Source: Gymnogyps californianus (Eukaryota > Chordata > Aves > Accipitriformes > Cathartidae). Taken from it: 64,000 bases of DNA. Below, piece after piece: positions 24,731-37,735 of the stretch. The position numbers were made by a program, and so were the translations under genes. Each line of letters begins with the position of its first letter. The first letter of the stretch is position 1. The notes under the pieces are model-generated. The model did no database searches. It was not told the origin of the DNA and saw only the letters and a program-made list of their open reading frames with translations. Where the stretch lies: the NCBI RefSeq assembly GCF_018139145.2, contig NC_059478.1, positions 19,163,001-19,227,000 on the forward strand, written 5' to 3'.

Positions 24731-27290
24731 TCTAGCTGAAGCATCTGAATCCCTAACCTTACTTCTGGAGCCCCTTTAAAAGGAGACTTCCTAAAAGCTC
24801 CTGCTGGATGATGCTGACTAATGCTGAAAATGTAAGTTCCAGGCAGCAGGGTGAAAAGAAGGTGTTGGAGGCAGGTTCCTGAAGGTGGAAAGCTGATGTA
24901 CTTAAGCACTGTGCAGCTTTAATAATTGATAGAAGTAGTTAAAACAGAGTTCTTGAATGACTGTGCAGGGTGCTGAAGACTATTTTTCCCCTGTTGGGCC
25001 CCTTGCCATATGTACAGTATTATTACTGTAACTGTATTGTACCATATAAATCAATGATTTATGTAGTGATTTATCCACTCTACCATGACTATGTGACCAA
25101 CCTCTATTACTAGATCATATTCAAACCTTTACAATGGCAATATATGCAGCTTTGTATTCTGGAGCATTACCTGCTCTTTAAGTAATAAGACCTGATAGGG
25201 CATACGTTATTGGCTGCTAGAGCATGCCTCCATGTGTTCATTAAGCACAAGTCTGGAGACTGCAGTCTGGGGCTGCATCCACAGAAGAAGGAGGTTTCAG
25301 GCTGGCCATACGGTCCCAAAATTACTTTCCTGGGATGAGAGTGAACATTTGTAAATTTTATGTGAGACCAAAAAGCAGTTTGTTTTGCTTTCACTCAAAC
25401 TGTTCCTAGATAAAGAAAAATAGTAGAGGGTGGGAAGAGACATTCAAGTGACAGTGATTTCTCATCCAGATTTTAACTAATGGTTCAGATATTGTTGACT
25501 GGTGATGCTGTGGTAGGTTCTTCTGCCATTGTGGCAGGTGTTGCTATGGAATTCTTTACTCTCTTACTTTTGATTCTGAGTTAGTTGCTTTCCCTCTCAA
25601 GTTGGCTTATCTGGCAAGTGAGCCGCTTTGATCTTTTGTTTTATGACAGAATAGCTGTGGGACAATAAACAATGGATGGAAATGGTGTTTCTAAATGATC
25701 ACCAGACTGAAATTAAAGCTGCTGTTGCCTGTGACCTACCTGATGTCCCTGTGCCTTCGGAGGCATAGTGGCATTGGACTATACAAACATGGTCTTCCAC
25801 AGGAAGCTGCGTCTTGGGTCTTAGGCTTCATTATGGAATGATATGAGGAAACTTGCCCTTAGGTGGCAAGAAGTAGGTACCTACACTGTGACTGATAGAA
25901 AATCCATTCTGTTGGTTTGGCAATTCAACAATGAATTCACACTGGGGAGGAAGAAGTAGATCCTGAGTGTTTACTACTCCCAGTATATTCTTTTTAATAG
26001 AAAGTGAAAGATCAAAACAGCCCAGCTGCCAATGAAATGAGATAAAAGTAGTAATTCGTCTGACAGACTTCTAAATGTGTTCCTCCACACTTTTTATTTC
26101 GTCGGTGATTTAGCCCTGGCTAACATTTATTTCCCATGCAGCTTTTCCAAGGGCTGGACTTTATTTCCTCATTCAGCCTCTTTTTCTTAAAAGAGATACC
26201 AGAAGCGTAAATGCATCTGATACATTGTTTGTAGCAAACTGGGAAAGATCCAAAATGTCCAGCTGCCAGAAGTCTGCTGGAAGGGCAGTTAGCCACAATG
26301 CCACATGTATAACCCCAGGGGAGGGTAAGTGGGAAAGGTTTGGAGCACAGTGAGTAGCCAGAGAAAGACACGAGGGTGGTCTGGGCAGCATAACAGAGCA
26401 TCCTTCACAGGAATTACAACTTAAGTCACATTTCTGTTTGTATTCATTGTTCAAAATTACATTAGTGCTATGAAATAAAATAGTGTCCTCTGTATCATAG
26501 AGTACCTGACTCTGCTTCCCAAATTGAGGAGAAAAAATCCTGGCAGAGGGAGAACCTCCATCCTGTCCTGTGTTAGTAGGGAACAACTTTTCCAAGTTCC
26601 CCAAAAAACTGTTTAAGCAGTTGCTTGCTTTGTGGTTTCAGTGTATATAAATATATATATGGAGGCTCAAATGCTCCTACAAGGAATCTATACAGATGCA
26701 TATCCTCAAATTCTCACAGGTCCCTGAGGGCTGGACACATCCTGCCTTAGAGCAGAAGAATTCTTAATTTTCTATTTTTGTTTTTTCTGTCTCTGAAAGA
26801 ATGGAATCAGTTATCACTGCTGTGATAACCTCATACTTCTACAGCATATGATGCAACACTGCAAACTTGGCTTGCAAAGCAGTTGATTTAAAACAGTAGA
26901 AAGCATCCTAAGATTTGTTCCTCTAAATTTTGTTTATTCCTGACATATGGATATCAAAGGGCATAATTTTGGTAGCTAGATCTAATCAGCACTTTGTATA
27001 TAAAGTGCATCAAAACCACACATCAATAGCAGTCCATCTTAGTGCGTCTGCATTCCAGATCGTTGTGTAGTATAAGTTAACTGTTCCTTTCAGTTCTCCT
27101 GGAGCCCAGCTGGTCTTGCTTAATTTCACACTATTTTATATTCTGTTTATTACTGAGGCCAACAAATATTTTATTTTAGCTGTTTGTACATGTTAAACAA
27201 ACATGGGATCCTGGTGGAATGTCTCTGGCAGAAACATGCTATTTCCTTATACCCTCAGAGTCCCTTCCACACTTGAAGGAGTGGGCTCAG
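24731..27290. other. Unannotated non-coding DNA
   Basis: No gene or clear repeat was recognised. The longest open frame is 143 codons on the minus strand (26,173-26,604) and has no recognisable features. A perfect inverted repeat at 26,810-26,829 and an AT microsatellite-like patch near 26,644-26,660 are present. Confidence 0.55.
26810..26829. promoter_or_regulatory. Perfect inverted repeat with paired GATA motifs
   Basis: GTTATCAC and GTGATAAC form a perfect 8-bp inverted repeat around a 4-base centre. Each arm holds a GATAA/TTATC core, so the site could bind two GATA factors on opposite strands, or form a small hairpin. An 8-bp arm can occur by chance in a window of this size. Confidence 0.35.
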
Positions 27291-28310
27291 CCAATTAAAT
27301 TAGGCACCCAAACAGGAAAACCACAGACACATGATTACAGTTTCAGGGTGCAGCATGAAAGTCATGTTGTTGTTTGGCTTTTTCACAGTGAGGCCTGCGT
27401 GAACAGAGACAGCTGGCAATGTCTCTGTCAGAGCCTGCCCGCGGGAAGCAGGAGAAAGGGAGTTCCTGCTTCATGGAGCTGGCAGAATCGGTTTAGCTCT
27501 CCTCCATGAAAAGATCATCATAGGCACCCAGCAACAAAAAAGCACATTTCAGTTTCCAGACAGTGTCTTAGGTGCCCAGAGACTGGAAAAGTCTAAGGAT
27601 TTTAGGCTTCATTTTTCTGCAGATTTCTGCCCTGGTTGAGGACACCAGTCCTTGAGCACTACTCACAACGTTCATGAATCTCACAGAGCTGCTGATGAGG
27701 TTGGACTGTCAGGAGAGGTGGTGAGTGCCCCCCATGCTGGCTGCCTGATGGCTTGGTGGTTAGGAAACATGTGCAGGAGATACCAACCTGGGAACCTGCA
27801 GGAATATTTCAAACCTAGTCTTCCGCTTTCTTGCCAGTGCTCAAACCACTGGGATGTTAGATTTAAAAAGAAAGGGCACTACCATAAAACTCCATTTAAA
27901 AAAAAGAGTAGGCCTGCTGTTTTCATTGAAAGACTGGGGTGCAGACAGTTCTGCGGTGTAACTCCAGAATAGCTAGAGACACCTTTTTCTTTGTCCATTC
28001 AGATGCCTGAGCGTCTTGCATTCAGGGAGGTAGAAATTTAGATCCAACCTATGTTCATGCCTCTTCTTGGCTAGTTCCGGTGGCTCCTTCTGAGAGCTGT
28101 GCCCAGCTGTTACTGCCAGCACTACCTAAAGTTCTCATTCTGTGGTTAGGAAACTTAGGCATTAACACAAGTTTTGTTGTGCACCGCTTCAATGGCTGGA
28201 TGTCCAATAGTTAGGTGTAGCAAGGTACAACTTGTAGTACTTCATTTACCTAGCCCTTAGCTACTAGGATGGTATGTACCTTAGAAACCCTTAAGGGAGG
28301 TCGAAATCTG
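27290..28310. repeat. Composite old repeat with recurring TTAGGCAC words
   Basis: The words 'ttaggcaccc' (about 27,300), 'taggcaccca' (about 27,522), 'cttaggtgcccag' (about 27,568), 'gattttaggctt' (about 27,598), 'aaacttaggcatt' (about 28,150) and 'gttaggtgtagc' (about 28,212) recur on both sides of a tRNA-like palindromic core. Similar 'ttaggcacctaaa' blocks are typical of old non-autonomous repeats in turtle genomes. No terminal inverted repeat or target duplication can be defined. It may be several nested relics rather than one element. Confidence 0.4.
27735..27880. repeat. tRNA-like palindromic repeat core
   Basis: The left arm reads 'tggcttggtggttaggaaac' and the right arm ends with 'gtgctcaaaccactgggatg'. 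The right arm, reversed and complemented, resembles the left arm, and a B-box-like 'atttcaaacc' lies between them. This matches a remembered sauropsid repeat in which a tRNA-like 'gtggttag..gcac..gttcaaatccc' segment is followed by its own reverse complement. It is heavily mutated and not a working tRNA gene. Confidence 0.5.
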
Positions 28311-29217
28311 AATATAGGCTGCTAGACCAGTCCTTTAGAGAGTGACAGTGAATGATCATTGTGACTGTGGTCTGTCATGATGAAGCACAACTGTGCTACT
28401 TTATTGTTAATAGAGACTGAGCTGTATATTGTGTTCTTATGCTGCCATTGCCAGACTATAGCTGGAGAGTGCTTGGGACTATGAACTAGTGCTCAGTAAA
28501 GCTGTCTGGTTTCACACTGTGTCCTTTGTGGAGTATATTAAACTGTGAGCTGTGCTGACTTCTATTTTGCTTCTGAGGAAAGCTCGAGTGGTGTTTTTTA
28601 ACTCTGAAACTGTAAGCAGTTTGGTCCTTGGCTACCTTAAAGACACAGCTTCACTACATGGGGTGCTGCAGCAATTTAGATTGGCTGCAGTAACCAAGCT
28701 AGCAGTACCCTCATTTAACAGGGAAAGAGCTTGTTACTGTTGTCTTTTAAAATTCTTCAGATCTGAAAATTATTTTCCAGCCCTTTGGTCCAGAAGAGGC
28801 CAGGCTTCTTAATTTAGCCCATGCATCTAATAGTAGCTATTTTATTTTCAAAAGGACTGAGCCAAGTTGCATGCAAGCATTTTTTTGCATGACGGATCTT
28901 TTTTTGTGATGGTTTGATGCTATTGTAGATATTGATTACAGTTTAGTATTGTTCCCTCAATAAAAATTGCTCAGGCACGGTATTTGTAGAGTAAAATAAC
29001 TTAAGAGGGATCAAAGATGTAGGACTCCTGGTTTTTACGTGAACTGAAATTTTGTTAGTTTTTTTCTCATGTTGGTGGCTGGAAAAGGCCAAGGGATGGT
29101 TGTTTGCCTAATGAGGGCAGTATACAGCTGGGAGGAAGCTTGAAACTGTTGCAGGGTCTGCAAACAATCTAGTCACATCAAATAGATACCCACTGTTTGC
29201 CAAAAATCAGTGAAATA

Positions 29218-29250
29218 GGGAGATAATGAGGGAGATAATGAGGATAATGA
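29218..29250 (+). repeat. Tandem repeat, 12-bp unit, about 2.75 copies
   Basis: GGGAGATAATGA occurs twice without change and is followed by the partial copy GGATAATGA. Confidence 0.9.
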
Positions 29251-30664
29251 AATAAAGAAAAAGAGAGCACTGTTGTTCTTTAATACAGTGACCTTTTTTG
29301 AGACGTGTCATTTACACCAGTGTTCGTGTGAGTGTTGGCCTATGTTGATTTTACAATACTTAGTTGTGTGATGGCTTCCTAGCAAAGCTGAGGAAGCACC
29401 CTGTGGCTGGCCTCACTCTAGGCTTGATAAGCTATTACAGTAATGCTGTAGTTAATGGTTTCTGGAAAGTTGATATCTATCTGCATTTGAACAAACACAT
29501 TTTGGGCTAAATATTGAGAAATCACAGGTATGTAATGCAAATCCTGGGTGTGCCAGCCAAGCCTGTAGAAAAAAGTTCATTAGGATTAATCTCTGGCAGG
29601 GTGACTAATGCAAAGGGAATGAGGTACTTTCCTCCCTGAGACAGCAGAGATTTGACATAGCTTTCAAAGGGGCTTCACTGGAATGCAGTCGGTTGCTTTG
29701 TGCAATAGGTATGCTAGCTTATTTAATTTAGAACTGCTTGCTTTATACCAGAGAATACTATACTAAATTGAGACATATAGCAGCATACTCCACAAATAGA
29801 TTTAAAACAAAATATCTTACTCGGTTTGTAAGAAATGAGATACATAATTATCCAATGTACATTAAGAGCATTGAAGGCAGCAGCATATGAAAGCTTTCTT
29901 ACCTCCTGCTCTGCTCTTTGAGCTTTGCCAGATTTTTATGTTTGAGGAACCATATTTATGAGTGATGCATTCATTACCTCCCATCTTTGTCTAGTTTTCA
30001 CAGTGACTTCCACATGTAATATCAGGAAAATTAGTTGCAGCCCAAGATTACTAATGTGTTATTTTAGGAAGGAGTAGCTAAAGACGACCCATTAACAGTT
30101 CTCCAAAGTCTTTCTTAGGTAGAATATTACTTACTGGTAACATTTGTGTAAGACAACGGGATTTTTTCCTCGCAAGTGCTGTAGTCAGCTAATAGCAGTC
30201 AAATTCTTTTGAGTGGTATGTAATTGTTAGCCTCATAAAAAGAAAAATAAATTGCTGTTTTTATCAATAAAGCTATACAGAGCCAAATACCAACACAAAG
30301 AAAATTTCAGTATAATTTACAATGTTTAACCATGTTGCACTGCATTCCCAAGTAACATACTGGTATTTGTAGTTTCAGATTGAGAACTTTATGTTTTGCC
30401 TCTGCATTTTTTCAAAATTTCATCTGTATTATATGTTTCGTTCTGGATAACTTATCAGGCAGGGTGAAGATACTTGGAGATCCTTTCTAAAACTCTTAAT
30501 CGTTTTTCAAAGAAAGTTAACAGAAAGGCTAGATTTTCTTGATAATCCTTTCAAAATTAAAATATAACACAAAACCACTATGTTTAAGTGACATTAAGGG
30601 TCTGTCTTAACCCAGCTAAAGCTGGGAAATTCAAAGTGAATAACTAACACTCTCATGTAAATGG

Positions 30665-30760
30665 CCCTCATGTATTACAGCTGACAGTGGGGAAACAGAG
30701 GTTCAGAGAGCCATTCAGATAATAATCTTAAGAGTTTGGTTATTGCCTGAACCTCAGTAG
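30665..30760 (+). repeat. Possible MIR-like SINE relic
   Basis: The block 'gtggggaaacagaggttcag' followed by 'agagccattcagat' resembles the conserved centre 'gggaaactgaggcacagaga' of MIR-type SINEs. The flanks are too decayed to follow. Confidence 0.4.
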
Positions 30761-33430
30761 TTAGGAGAGCAGGACAGATGTCTTTCAAGATCATTCTTTC
30801 TCATGAGAGATATGGCATTTCCTTTTCATGGTCATGCTGAACTTGGCTTTTCTTTGGCCAGTTTATGCTTCCTTCCATGGTTAACATTAAGGGCTGAGTA
30901 TCACACAAGTAGTTACCAACAGATAGAGCTCTAAAATTTGAATCTGAAGCCTGGAGGATCCTGGTCCCAGGCTTGCTTTCTCTCCCATTTCTAGTTAAAA
31001 GAAACCCCAACTAGCCAGAACCTCCTTTTACTCTTTTAAAGTATCAGAAGGATCCAGATTGCCCCCTGTTTTCATTTGGGGTCCAGGCTGACCTTTTTTT
31101 CATTGAAACCAGTTCAGTATTCTGTGTTTACACACTTTATTAGCTTCATATTGCCGGTTTATCAGATAAGCATTAGTTAGGCACAGCAGGACTTGTTAGG
31201 GGGAATCTATTGTAGAGTTCCCATAATTCATGTGATTTATAGATCGTTCTAGAAGTTTATTAAAATTCTCCAAATATTCTGACACATCTAAGAAAGGGGT
31301 AGTTTTATACATCTTAGTGCTATTCCTTTGAGCTGAATGGCAGATTTTTGTGTAGAAAAGGGAATTTAATATTCTTGGTTGTTTTCAAATAAGCTAAAAC
31401 TGCAGTTAATTTGAGGCAGCAGAGGAACTTTGCCTTTCAGCCACTAACACTAAGGTTAGCCCATATTTTACAGAACTCTTGCAAGCAGAGCCTGCAGTCT
31501 CTGATTAATGTCAGAATCTCAGTTTTTCTCTGAACACATTACTTTAAAATTTGCATAATTGTTTAAAGTTGTACATTGTGCTGATACTGCCCCTATTAAA
31601 TGATACAAGAAAACACAACATAACATTAGATTACATTACCAACAGGATCAAAACAGAAAGTGACACTTTTATGCAGTTGTGTATTTTGTGAATCAGGGCA
31701 GTAATTGGAACATATTAATGATTTCCTTGACTCTCCCTTATCCTGCTCCACCCCTGCTCCCCCTGAAACCGTCCATGTAAACTCTGAGGATATTTAACAC
31801 ATTTTAAGCTGTCCAGTTCTATGTAGCTCCTTGTAAAGTAATTTGGAATGATGATTCCTATTTGGTGCGACGTGCTCAGACATAAACTCACACATACACA
31901 TAGCAGCACATAAAGCATGAACCTGTTAAGGATTTCACCTTTTAAGAAATGACAGAATAATTACAGGACAACATGTCCTTCATGAGTAAAAACAACTAAG
32001 CTAAAGTGCTTTCAAGGCTGGCATGGCCTACTTCTCTTTAGCAAGCTGCATAAATCATAAACTGCTAAGGGAATGATTCATACACTGAGTGATAACTGGA
32101 GTCTATATAATGGTGTGTATAAATGTGTGGATAACATAGATGTACACTCAGTTCTTAGTTACAGCTCGGCAACAGAACTGAGTTGATGTAGCCCGAACCC
32201 TGACTTTGTATACAGATATAGAAAATGTAGAGGATGAACCATGTGCTTCCTTAATGAAGGGTAAATAAGTTATTCCATTTTCAGACCTCTTCAGGAGGGG
32301 ATTGTAACAGTTGGTAAGTTGGCCTCAGGCTGAAACTTAGTGTGTTAGAAGTTCTCAGTCCTGGAATGAATGTTCCTGGCTTTAAAAAAGAAGAAAAAAA
32401 AAGAGGTCTATCATCTAATTTTACCTGTTTAGGGGTGAATACAAATAAAACTGTTGACGTTTGCAGTATTTAAAAGAAAACATGCCTTAGCCAAAAATAA
32501 AAACAACCCCAAAACAGAAATGTCATCTGGCTTTTCAAGTTACCTCTTATCTCTTACAGTGTCTTTCTAGTGAATAAATTGTTAAACTTCCTTGTATGTT
32601 TTTATGGCCTGAAATCTTTCAGATGCTGTGGATAATCTATATTAGTGGGATGATGTTTCTTTCTCTGAACACTTTAACTGGACAGATTGCACATATGCTC
32701 TAGCATTACCAAAGGCCAGGTGAATCCTGAAGAGCTGTAAGCAAGGGTAACTCAACCTCTGAAGGTTATCCAGAGATTTAAGCTACATGAAAATTATACT
32801 TGTCGGAAATACCTACTCTTTACAGGCAGGGGTGCTTCTTTTTCTTGCACATAATTTTAGGGCCACAGTTTCAAAGGTACACTTAATAGAGTTCTTTTTG
32901 TGTATGAAAAACCTTTGCCCCTTAATACACGGTGGCACACTGGTTGGTCTAGATAGCTAACATTTGCATGCATAGGCAGTAGATTCTGTCATTTATGCAT
33001 GTAGATAATAGAATTTACATGCACAAAACTCATTTGGACTCGGCCTCAGAACAGATTGGGAGGACAGGTATTTAAGATTTGAGGGACAGATGCACAGTAG
33101 GGGACTGCTGGGGTAAATGATGGTTGAGTCTGGAATATTGAAATAGGGATGCTAAAGAAAGGATGAAGACAGTGCTCATCTGTGTTTGAGTTGTGCTGAA
33201 AGCAAAAAGAGTTTAAATACAAAGAGCAAGGCAAGAATGATATCAAAGGTCACCTTTCATTGTGAAGAGAACTCTAACTTGAAACATGAAATTTTCTTTT
33301 CTGAAATATGCTTTTGCCCTATGGTCTCTGTCCAGTGATGGCCTTTAATCCGTCTTTCATGAAATTTCAGCCAGAGCCTAGTACTTCATGTCACTGATAC
33401 CAAGTCATTTAGCAGAGATTGTAGACATTT

Positions 33431-33490
33431 AAGGGTCAGTCCTTCAACTCAGGTAAGTTTTTTAGGCCCACTGAAGTAAATGCAGTGATG
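33431..33490. repeat. Possible fragment of an old MITE-like relic
   Basis: The words 'cagtccttcaactcagg' and 'ggcccactgaagtaaatgca' resemble 'ggactgcaggatcgggcccactgaagtcaatgg' of palindromic sauropsid repeats. The fragment is short and on its own not decisive. Confidence 0.3.
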
Positions 33491-33789
33491 TTGGTTTTGT
33501 GCCAGTTGAGAAAATGTGCTTGAATATTTAGATTCTTTCAAAATTACTTCTATTTGTAGAGTATACCTCTGTTTGATCTTGGTCAGGCAAGAATAACATT
33601 CTGGTTCTGAAGTTCAGGGACATCTTTTACAGTGTAAGAGGAAGTTGGTGTCCAGATCTAAATGTTGCCATTTGGGACCCCAACTAAACAAAGCTTGTCA
33701 CCCACACCAGGGCCACAGCACACAGGAAGGTATCGTCCGGAATCAGACTATGAAAACCTTTTACATTTTAATATCACAGTGGTCACTTG

Positions 33790-33890
33790 GCCTAGCCCAA
33801 ACCCACTCTTTGCTTAAATAAGATCTCACTGAGATTAATATTAGTCCTGTTGGAGTCAATAGGATCTTTTTCTGAGCGAGGAGAAAATTC
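33790..33890. repeat. Possible old MITE-like relic
   Basis: The words 'cctagcccaaacccac', 'ctgttggagtcaataggatc' and 'ttctgagcgagga' appear in the order seen in old repeats carrying 'gtcaatgggatctttctgagtaagga'. No terminal inverted repeat is visible. Confidence 0.35.
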
Positions 33891-34080
33891 CTGTGGCTCT
33901 ACTTCGGTGCACTGACTGCGTAATATCAAGGCCTCTGCAGCAATGCACTTAAACACAACTGTGTGAAATATAGAGAGAGCAGAAGTCTTAATTTCGAATT
34001 TCTCGGGTTTGTCAGATTATGTTATATAGTATCAGATTGTTCTGTGAAAGCTGAGGCCACAGGAGTCCCATTACACTTCC

Positions 34081-34169
34081 TGGGCTAGATCCTCGGGTGA
34101 TGTAAGTTGGTGTAGTGCTACTAGAGTAAGTGGAACTGTGTTGATTTCAGTAGCTTGGGATTTAGCCCA
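34081..34169. mobile_element. Palindromic MITE-like relic with terminal inverted repeats
   Basis: The left end TGGGCTAGATCC (34,081-34,092) and the right end GGATTTAGCCCA (34,158-34,169) are inverted repeats matching at 11 of 12 positions. Between them lies 'gatgtaagttggtgtagtgc' and a degraded reverse copy with 'gttgatttcagtagct'. The whole 89 bases match the remembered sauropsid palindrome 'ggccagatcctcagctggtgtaaat..agctcc..gatttacaccagctgaggatctggcc'. No transposase is encoded, so any mobilisation would have been in trans and long ago. Confidence 0.7.
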
Positions 34170-37100
34170 CTAGGTCTGAGATAGCTATAAAACCTCACTG
34201 TGCGCTTTGAAAGTTGTACCCCATAAATGCTTCCTCAGTGCAGTTTTTTATAGTGTCTATAGGAAACCCACTTTGTCTCTGTGGCTTAAAAACACTAACT
34301 AGCCAAGGTCAACTTTCTGTCGTTCTCGCACCATAACTGTTAATACTAATAAGTGGGGTTTTAAGTGTACTGTCTCTTAGTGTGTTTGCTCTTTTTTCTG
34401 CTTTTTAGTTTGTCACTCTGAACTATTTGTATCTTGGACCATTTTTACAAGTACACAAACATAAAGGGAATATCACTAGCAGGGACTATCTCAGTGCCCT
34501 ATGTAGTAGAGTATCCTTCTCTGTCAATGCATGTGTGTACTTGCACGTAAGTGCTAGATATGTATACACACGCACACAAAATTAGTATACAGTAAGTGTC
34601 CTCAAGCACCCACATTCCTTTTCCACTTGGTAACTAATAAAATGATGTTTTTGCATGTCATTTTGTCATAATGCATAGCATTATGTCTCACAGTGTTAGC
34701 CATTCCAGCGCCTAGACTGGACTCCATTGCACTCACTGACTGTGCCAGTGATTTGGCATTAAGAGTTGAGGTTGTTTTCCTGACAGACAGTCATTTGAAA
34801 GTGTTTTGCAACAATTACCTTATAAGTAGATTTGTTTCTGCAAGGGGAAGAAAATCATACTAAGTGAGGTATAGAAGCAGGCACCCATGTGCTTTTCCGT
34901 TAGTATACAGCAGCTTGTATTTTAATAAACACAAGGATAGTATAGGAGAATACATTTTTTCAGTTGCACAAACAGTTCAAAAGAGATTTGTAACCAAAGG
35001 GCTTCTAGCAATCTTTGTTTTAATATTTCATGGTCATCTTTGGGGGGAAAAAAGCCCCAACTTCTTTCCCCTGTTAATCTTTTACTTGACATATGTCAAA
35101 TAAAATGCACTAATGGTTCTGGATGTAAGACAACATGTCTCTAAAAATATTATATAAGTTTCAACAATACCTTCAAGATACCTAATGGCTTTCTGGATAG
35201 GGAGCTAAACAACCCATCTACATCTGTTTGCTTACTAAGTGTAGCTAGTGGATGCAGTGTATATTTTTCTTCATTAAGTGTCAAATTTTTGAACTTGTCC
35301 TTAGTAAGAATGAGGGGAAAGAACAGAAATCATTAAAAGATTAAAAGAACTTCTTATTAAGGTGTGGACTGTATAGCAAGAGTGACCACAGTTGTTACTC
35401 CACTAACTCTTAATGTAGACTAGGATTCTGTAGATAATTGATTTTGCAGCATGGCAGCCAAACTGACAAAAGAAAAGAAAATCTGGATCAGATTGGATTC
35501 ATGTAAAAAACTACCTCACTTAAATGAAAGTACTGAAACAATTTCATTTGCTCTTTGCAGAATTAACTGTTTGATGTCAGATGTTGGTAAAGGAAAGAAA
35601 TGGAGTTAAAGAGTAGGTTGATGAAGATGAACAAATAATGGTCCTGTGTTTAGAGTTCCCAGCTGAGATGTGAAGGAGCTGAGTGCAGGTCACTGGTCTG
35701 TGTGTGTCCTGCTGCACAAGTCCTGTGTCTCTGAGGCCACATGTCCTGCAGTGGTGAAACACTGCCTGCAGTCTGTGTGTGGGCCCCTGCCAGTACTGCT
35801 TGCTGGAAGATGGCATGGCCATGAACCTCCAGGCACTGAAATGATCTGAGTTAAAGGAGACTGCTTTTACTGGGGTTGGAGTGAGGTGGCTTCTCTTTTT
35901 AACCCAAATAATTCCTGTGACCTGGTTGACACTACAGACCTGCAAAATGGAGAACAGGTATATGGGACTGTATCATTAATTAGTCCTCTTTTTGTGTAGA
36001 ATCTGCAAGAATAGGGATTCAAAGCACCTTCTCCTGGGAGCCAGTTGTTATCAGGCACTTGGGACATTCCCTTGAGAGGCTGCAGGCTCTGGTTCAGATT
36101 TCAGCTACGAATTAGGCTGTGAGTAGATTTGAACTTGAGTGTCTTGAGAGAAACCGAGGAGAACAATAGCAGTTTAACACTGTGTCATGCCTCAGCTCCA
36201 GTGAGTAATGCTAAATTGCTTGCATTGTCACAACCAAGCACTTCCCCTGGTGATCCTAATGGCTCCCTGAAGATCCGGTGGGGATCGCAACACTAGCTGC
36301 ATACGTTTTTTAAGATTGTTTCAAGATATCATGGAACACATCCAGAACCCAGAATGATGTTTTCTTTGGGGCCCCACACCATAGAATGTTTAATTACTGA
36401 TGCCATTGCTAAAAATAGCCATAGGAAAAGGCACAGTTTAATCTTTTAGAGAAATGTTTGGGGAATGGGGGTTAGGGCAACTTGTTTTAAAGCATAATTT
36501 CCCTATAGGTTAGAATCTATATAATTATAGTAAAATTATAAAAAAGGATTGTCTGCCCTTGTGTGCTTTTGTATTCAGACAGTGGGCACATTGTACCCTT
36601 ATTAAGTGAGCATTGCTGTTCCTAACTTCTTGTATATTTTTCTCAGCCCTTTCATTTCATACGCTAATCTTCACCTAACTTGTAAAGTTTTGATTGGGTG
36701 TTTGATGCCAGTTTCAGAGGTGATGTGTAGTTTGGATTTCCTTGCATTTGCTCAGACATAATGAACCCAAATCATAGCTAGTGGGATTTGTAAGCATATT
36801 GCAAACTGGGTAAGAATCTAAGCCAATAAATGTAAGGGAGTCCAGAAGGTATCAGATCTTGAATACAGTGTATACTGAGGGCATAATTTACATTACCTTT
36901 GACGACTCCTAGACTCTGCTGAACTTTTGAGTTAATTAGAGTCACAATGACCGCTAGATTTTTATTCCTCTTTCCTGTTGAAGCTCAAATATTAGTCTTG
37001 GGACGCCTTTTCAAATTGACTTGCCCATCTGTATTTTAAATTACACAGCTAGCAGCAATAATTAGGTTTTTACATTCCTGAATATGGATGTGTGTGTCAG

Positions 37101-37703
37101 AAGACTCAAGAGTGTCAGACAGATGAATTTTCAAAATGAGCCAATAACTGAAGAAATGGAAGTAGCCCTAGTGACCCTGTAAGATGTATCCACATCTCTG
37201 AAAGTTTTTTGGGAACTTGGAAAATTCAAACTGCAACTGAAAAGCACTGTGTATCCCCAGGCAGCCTTAATTTGCATGATCAGCACTTACTCAGCAGAGT
37301 ACCATAGGTATTGGAGACCTTGGCATAGTAAATGGGTCACATTTAACTGTCCTTGAACAATTTCTCCTATGTATTAAACATAAACAAGCTTTTTGTCATA
37401 TTCAGCATCACTGTTTCTCTTTTCTCCACGTTTTCTTTTATACAGGGTAATTTTTCTATAGGAAATTTTAGAGGGCCACAGCGAATATGTTATGCCACTT
37501 TCCTCCCATAGTCTTGTTCAAGAATTCTGCACTTCTCTTGTTTCATTTTCCTTGTTGTTTTTTTCCACTGAGAGTTGAATAATTCCATCTGAGCAAAAAT
37601 TAGAATGAAAAAAAGTTGGAGTTTATAGCTGAGGATTGTAGAACAAATTACACAGTCTCTTTTAGTTTTCTGAATAGCCTTTGGAGACTAACTGTTCATC
37701 TCT

Positions 37704-37735
37704 TGTCATGTAAATGCACTGTCATGTAAATCCAC
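37704..37735 (+). repeat. Tandem duplication, 2 x 16 bp, with octamer-like core
   Basis: TGTCATGTAAATGCAC is followed directly by TGTCATGTAAATCCAC, 15 of 16 identical. Each unit carries ATGTAAAT, one base away from the POU octamer ATGCAAAT. Confidence 0.9.

Larger units (their letters stand above)
28311..33430. other. Unannotated AT-rich non-coding DNA
   Basis: No gene was recognised. A 12-bp tandem repeat at 29,218-29,250 and a possible SINE relic at 30,665-30,760 are listed separately. No open frame exceeds 70 codons apart from one of 86 codons at 28,552-28,812, which has no recognisable features. Confidence 0.55.

Noticed and set aside
26173..26604. A 143-codon minus-strand open frame as a gene
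   Set aside because: The protein composition is unremarkable, overlapping frames of similar length exist, and no supporting signals are present.
27735..27880. A functional tRNA gene
   Set aside because: Only box-like words survive. No cloverleaf can be formed, and the palindromic layout is that of a repeat.
34382..34450. An exon after 'cttttttctgctttttag', reading FVTLNYLYLGPFLQ
   Set aside because: The only donor nearby is CAA|gtacac, which is weak, and the segment is too generic to support.
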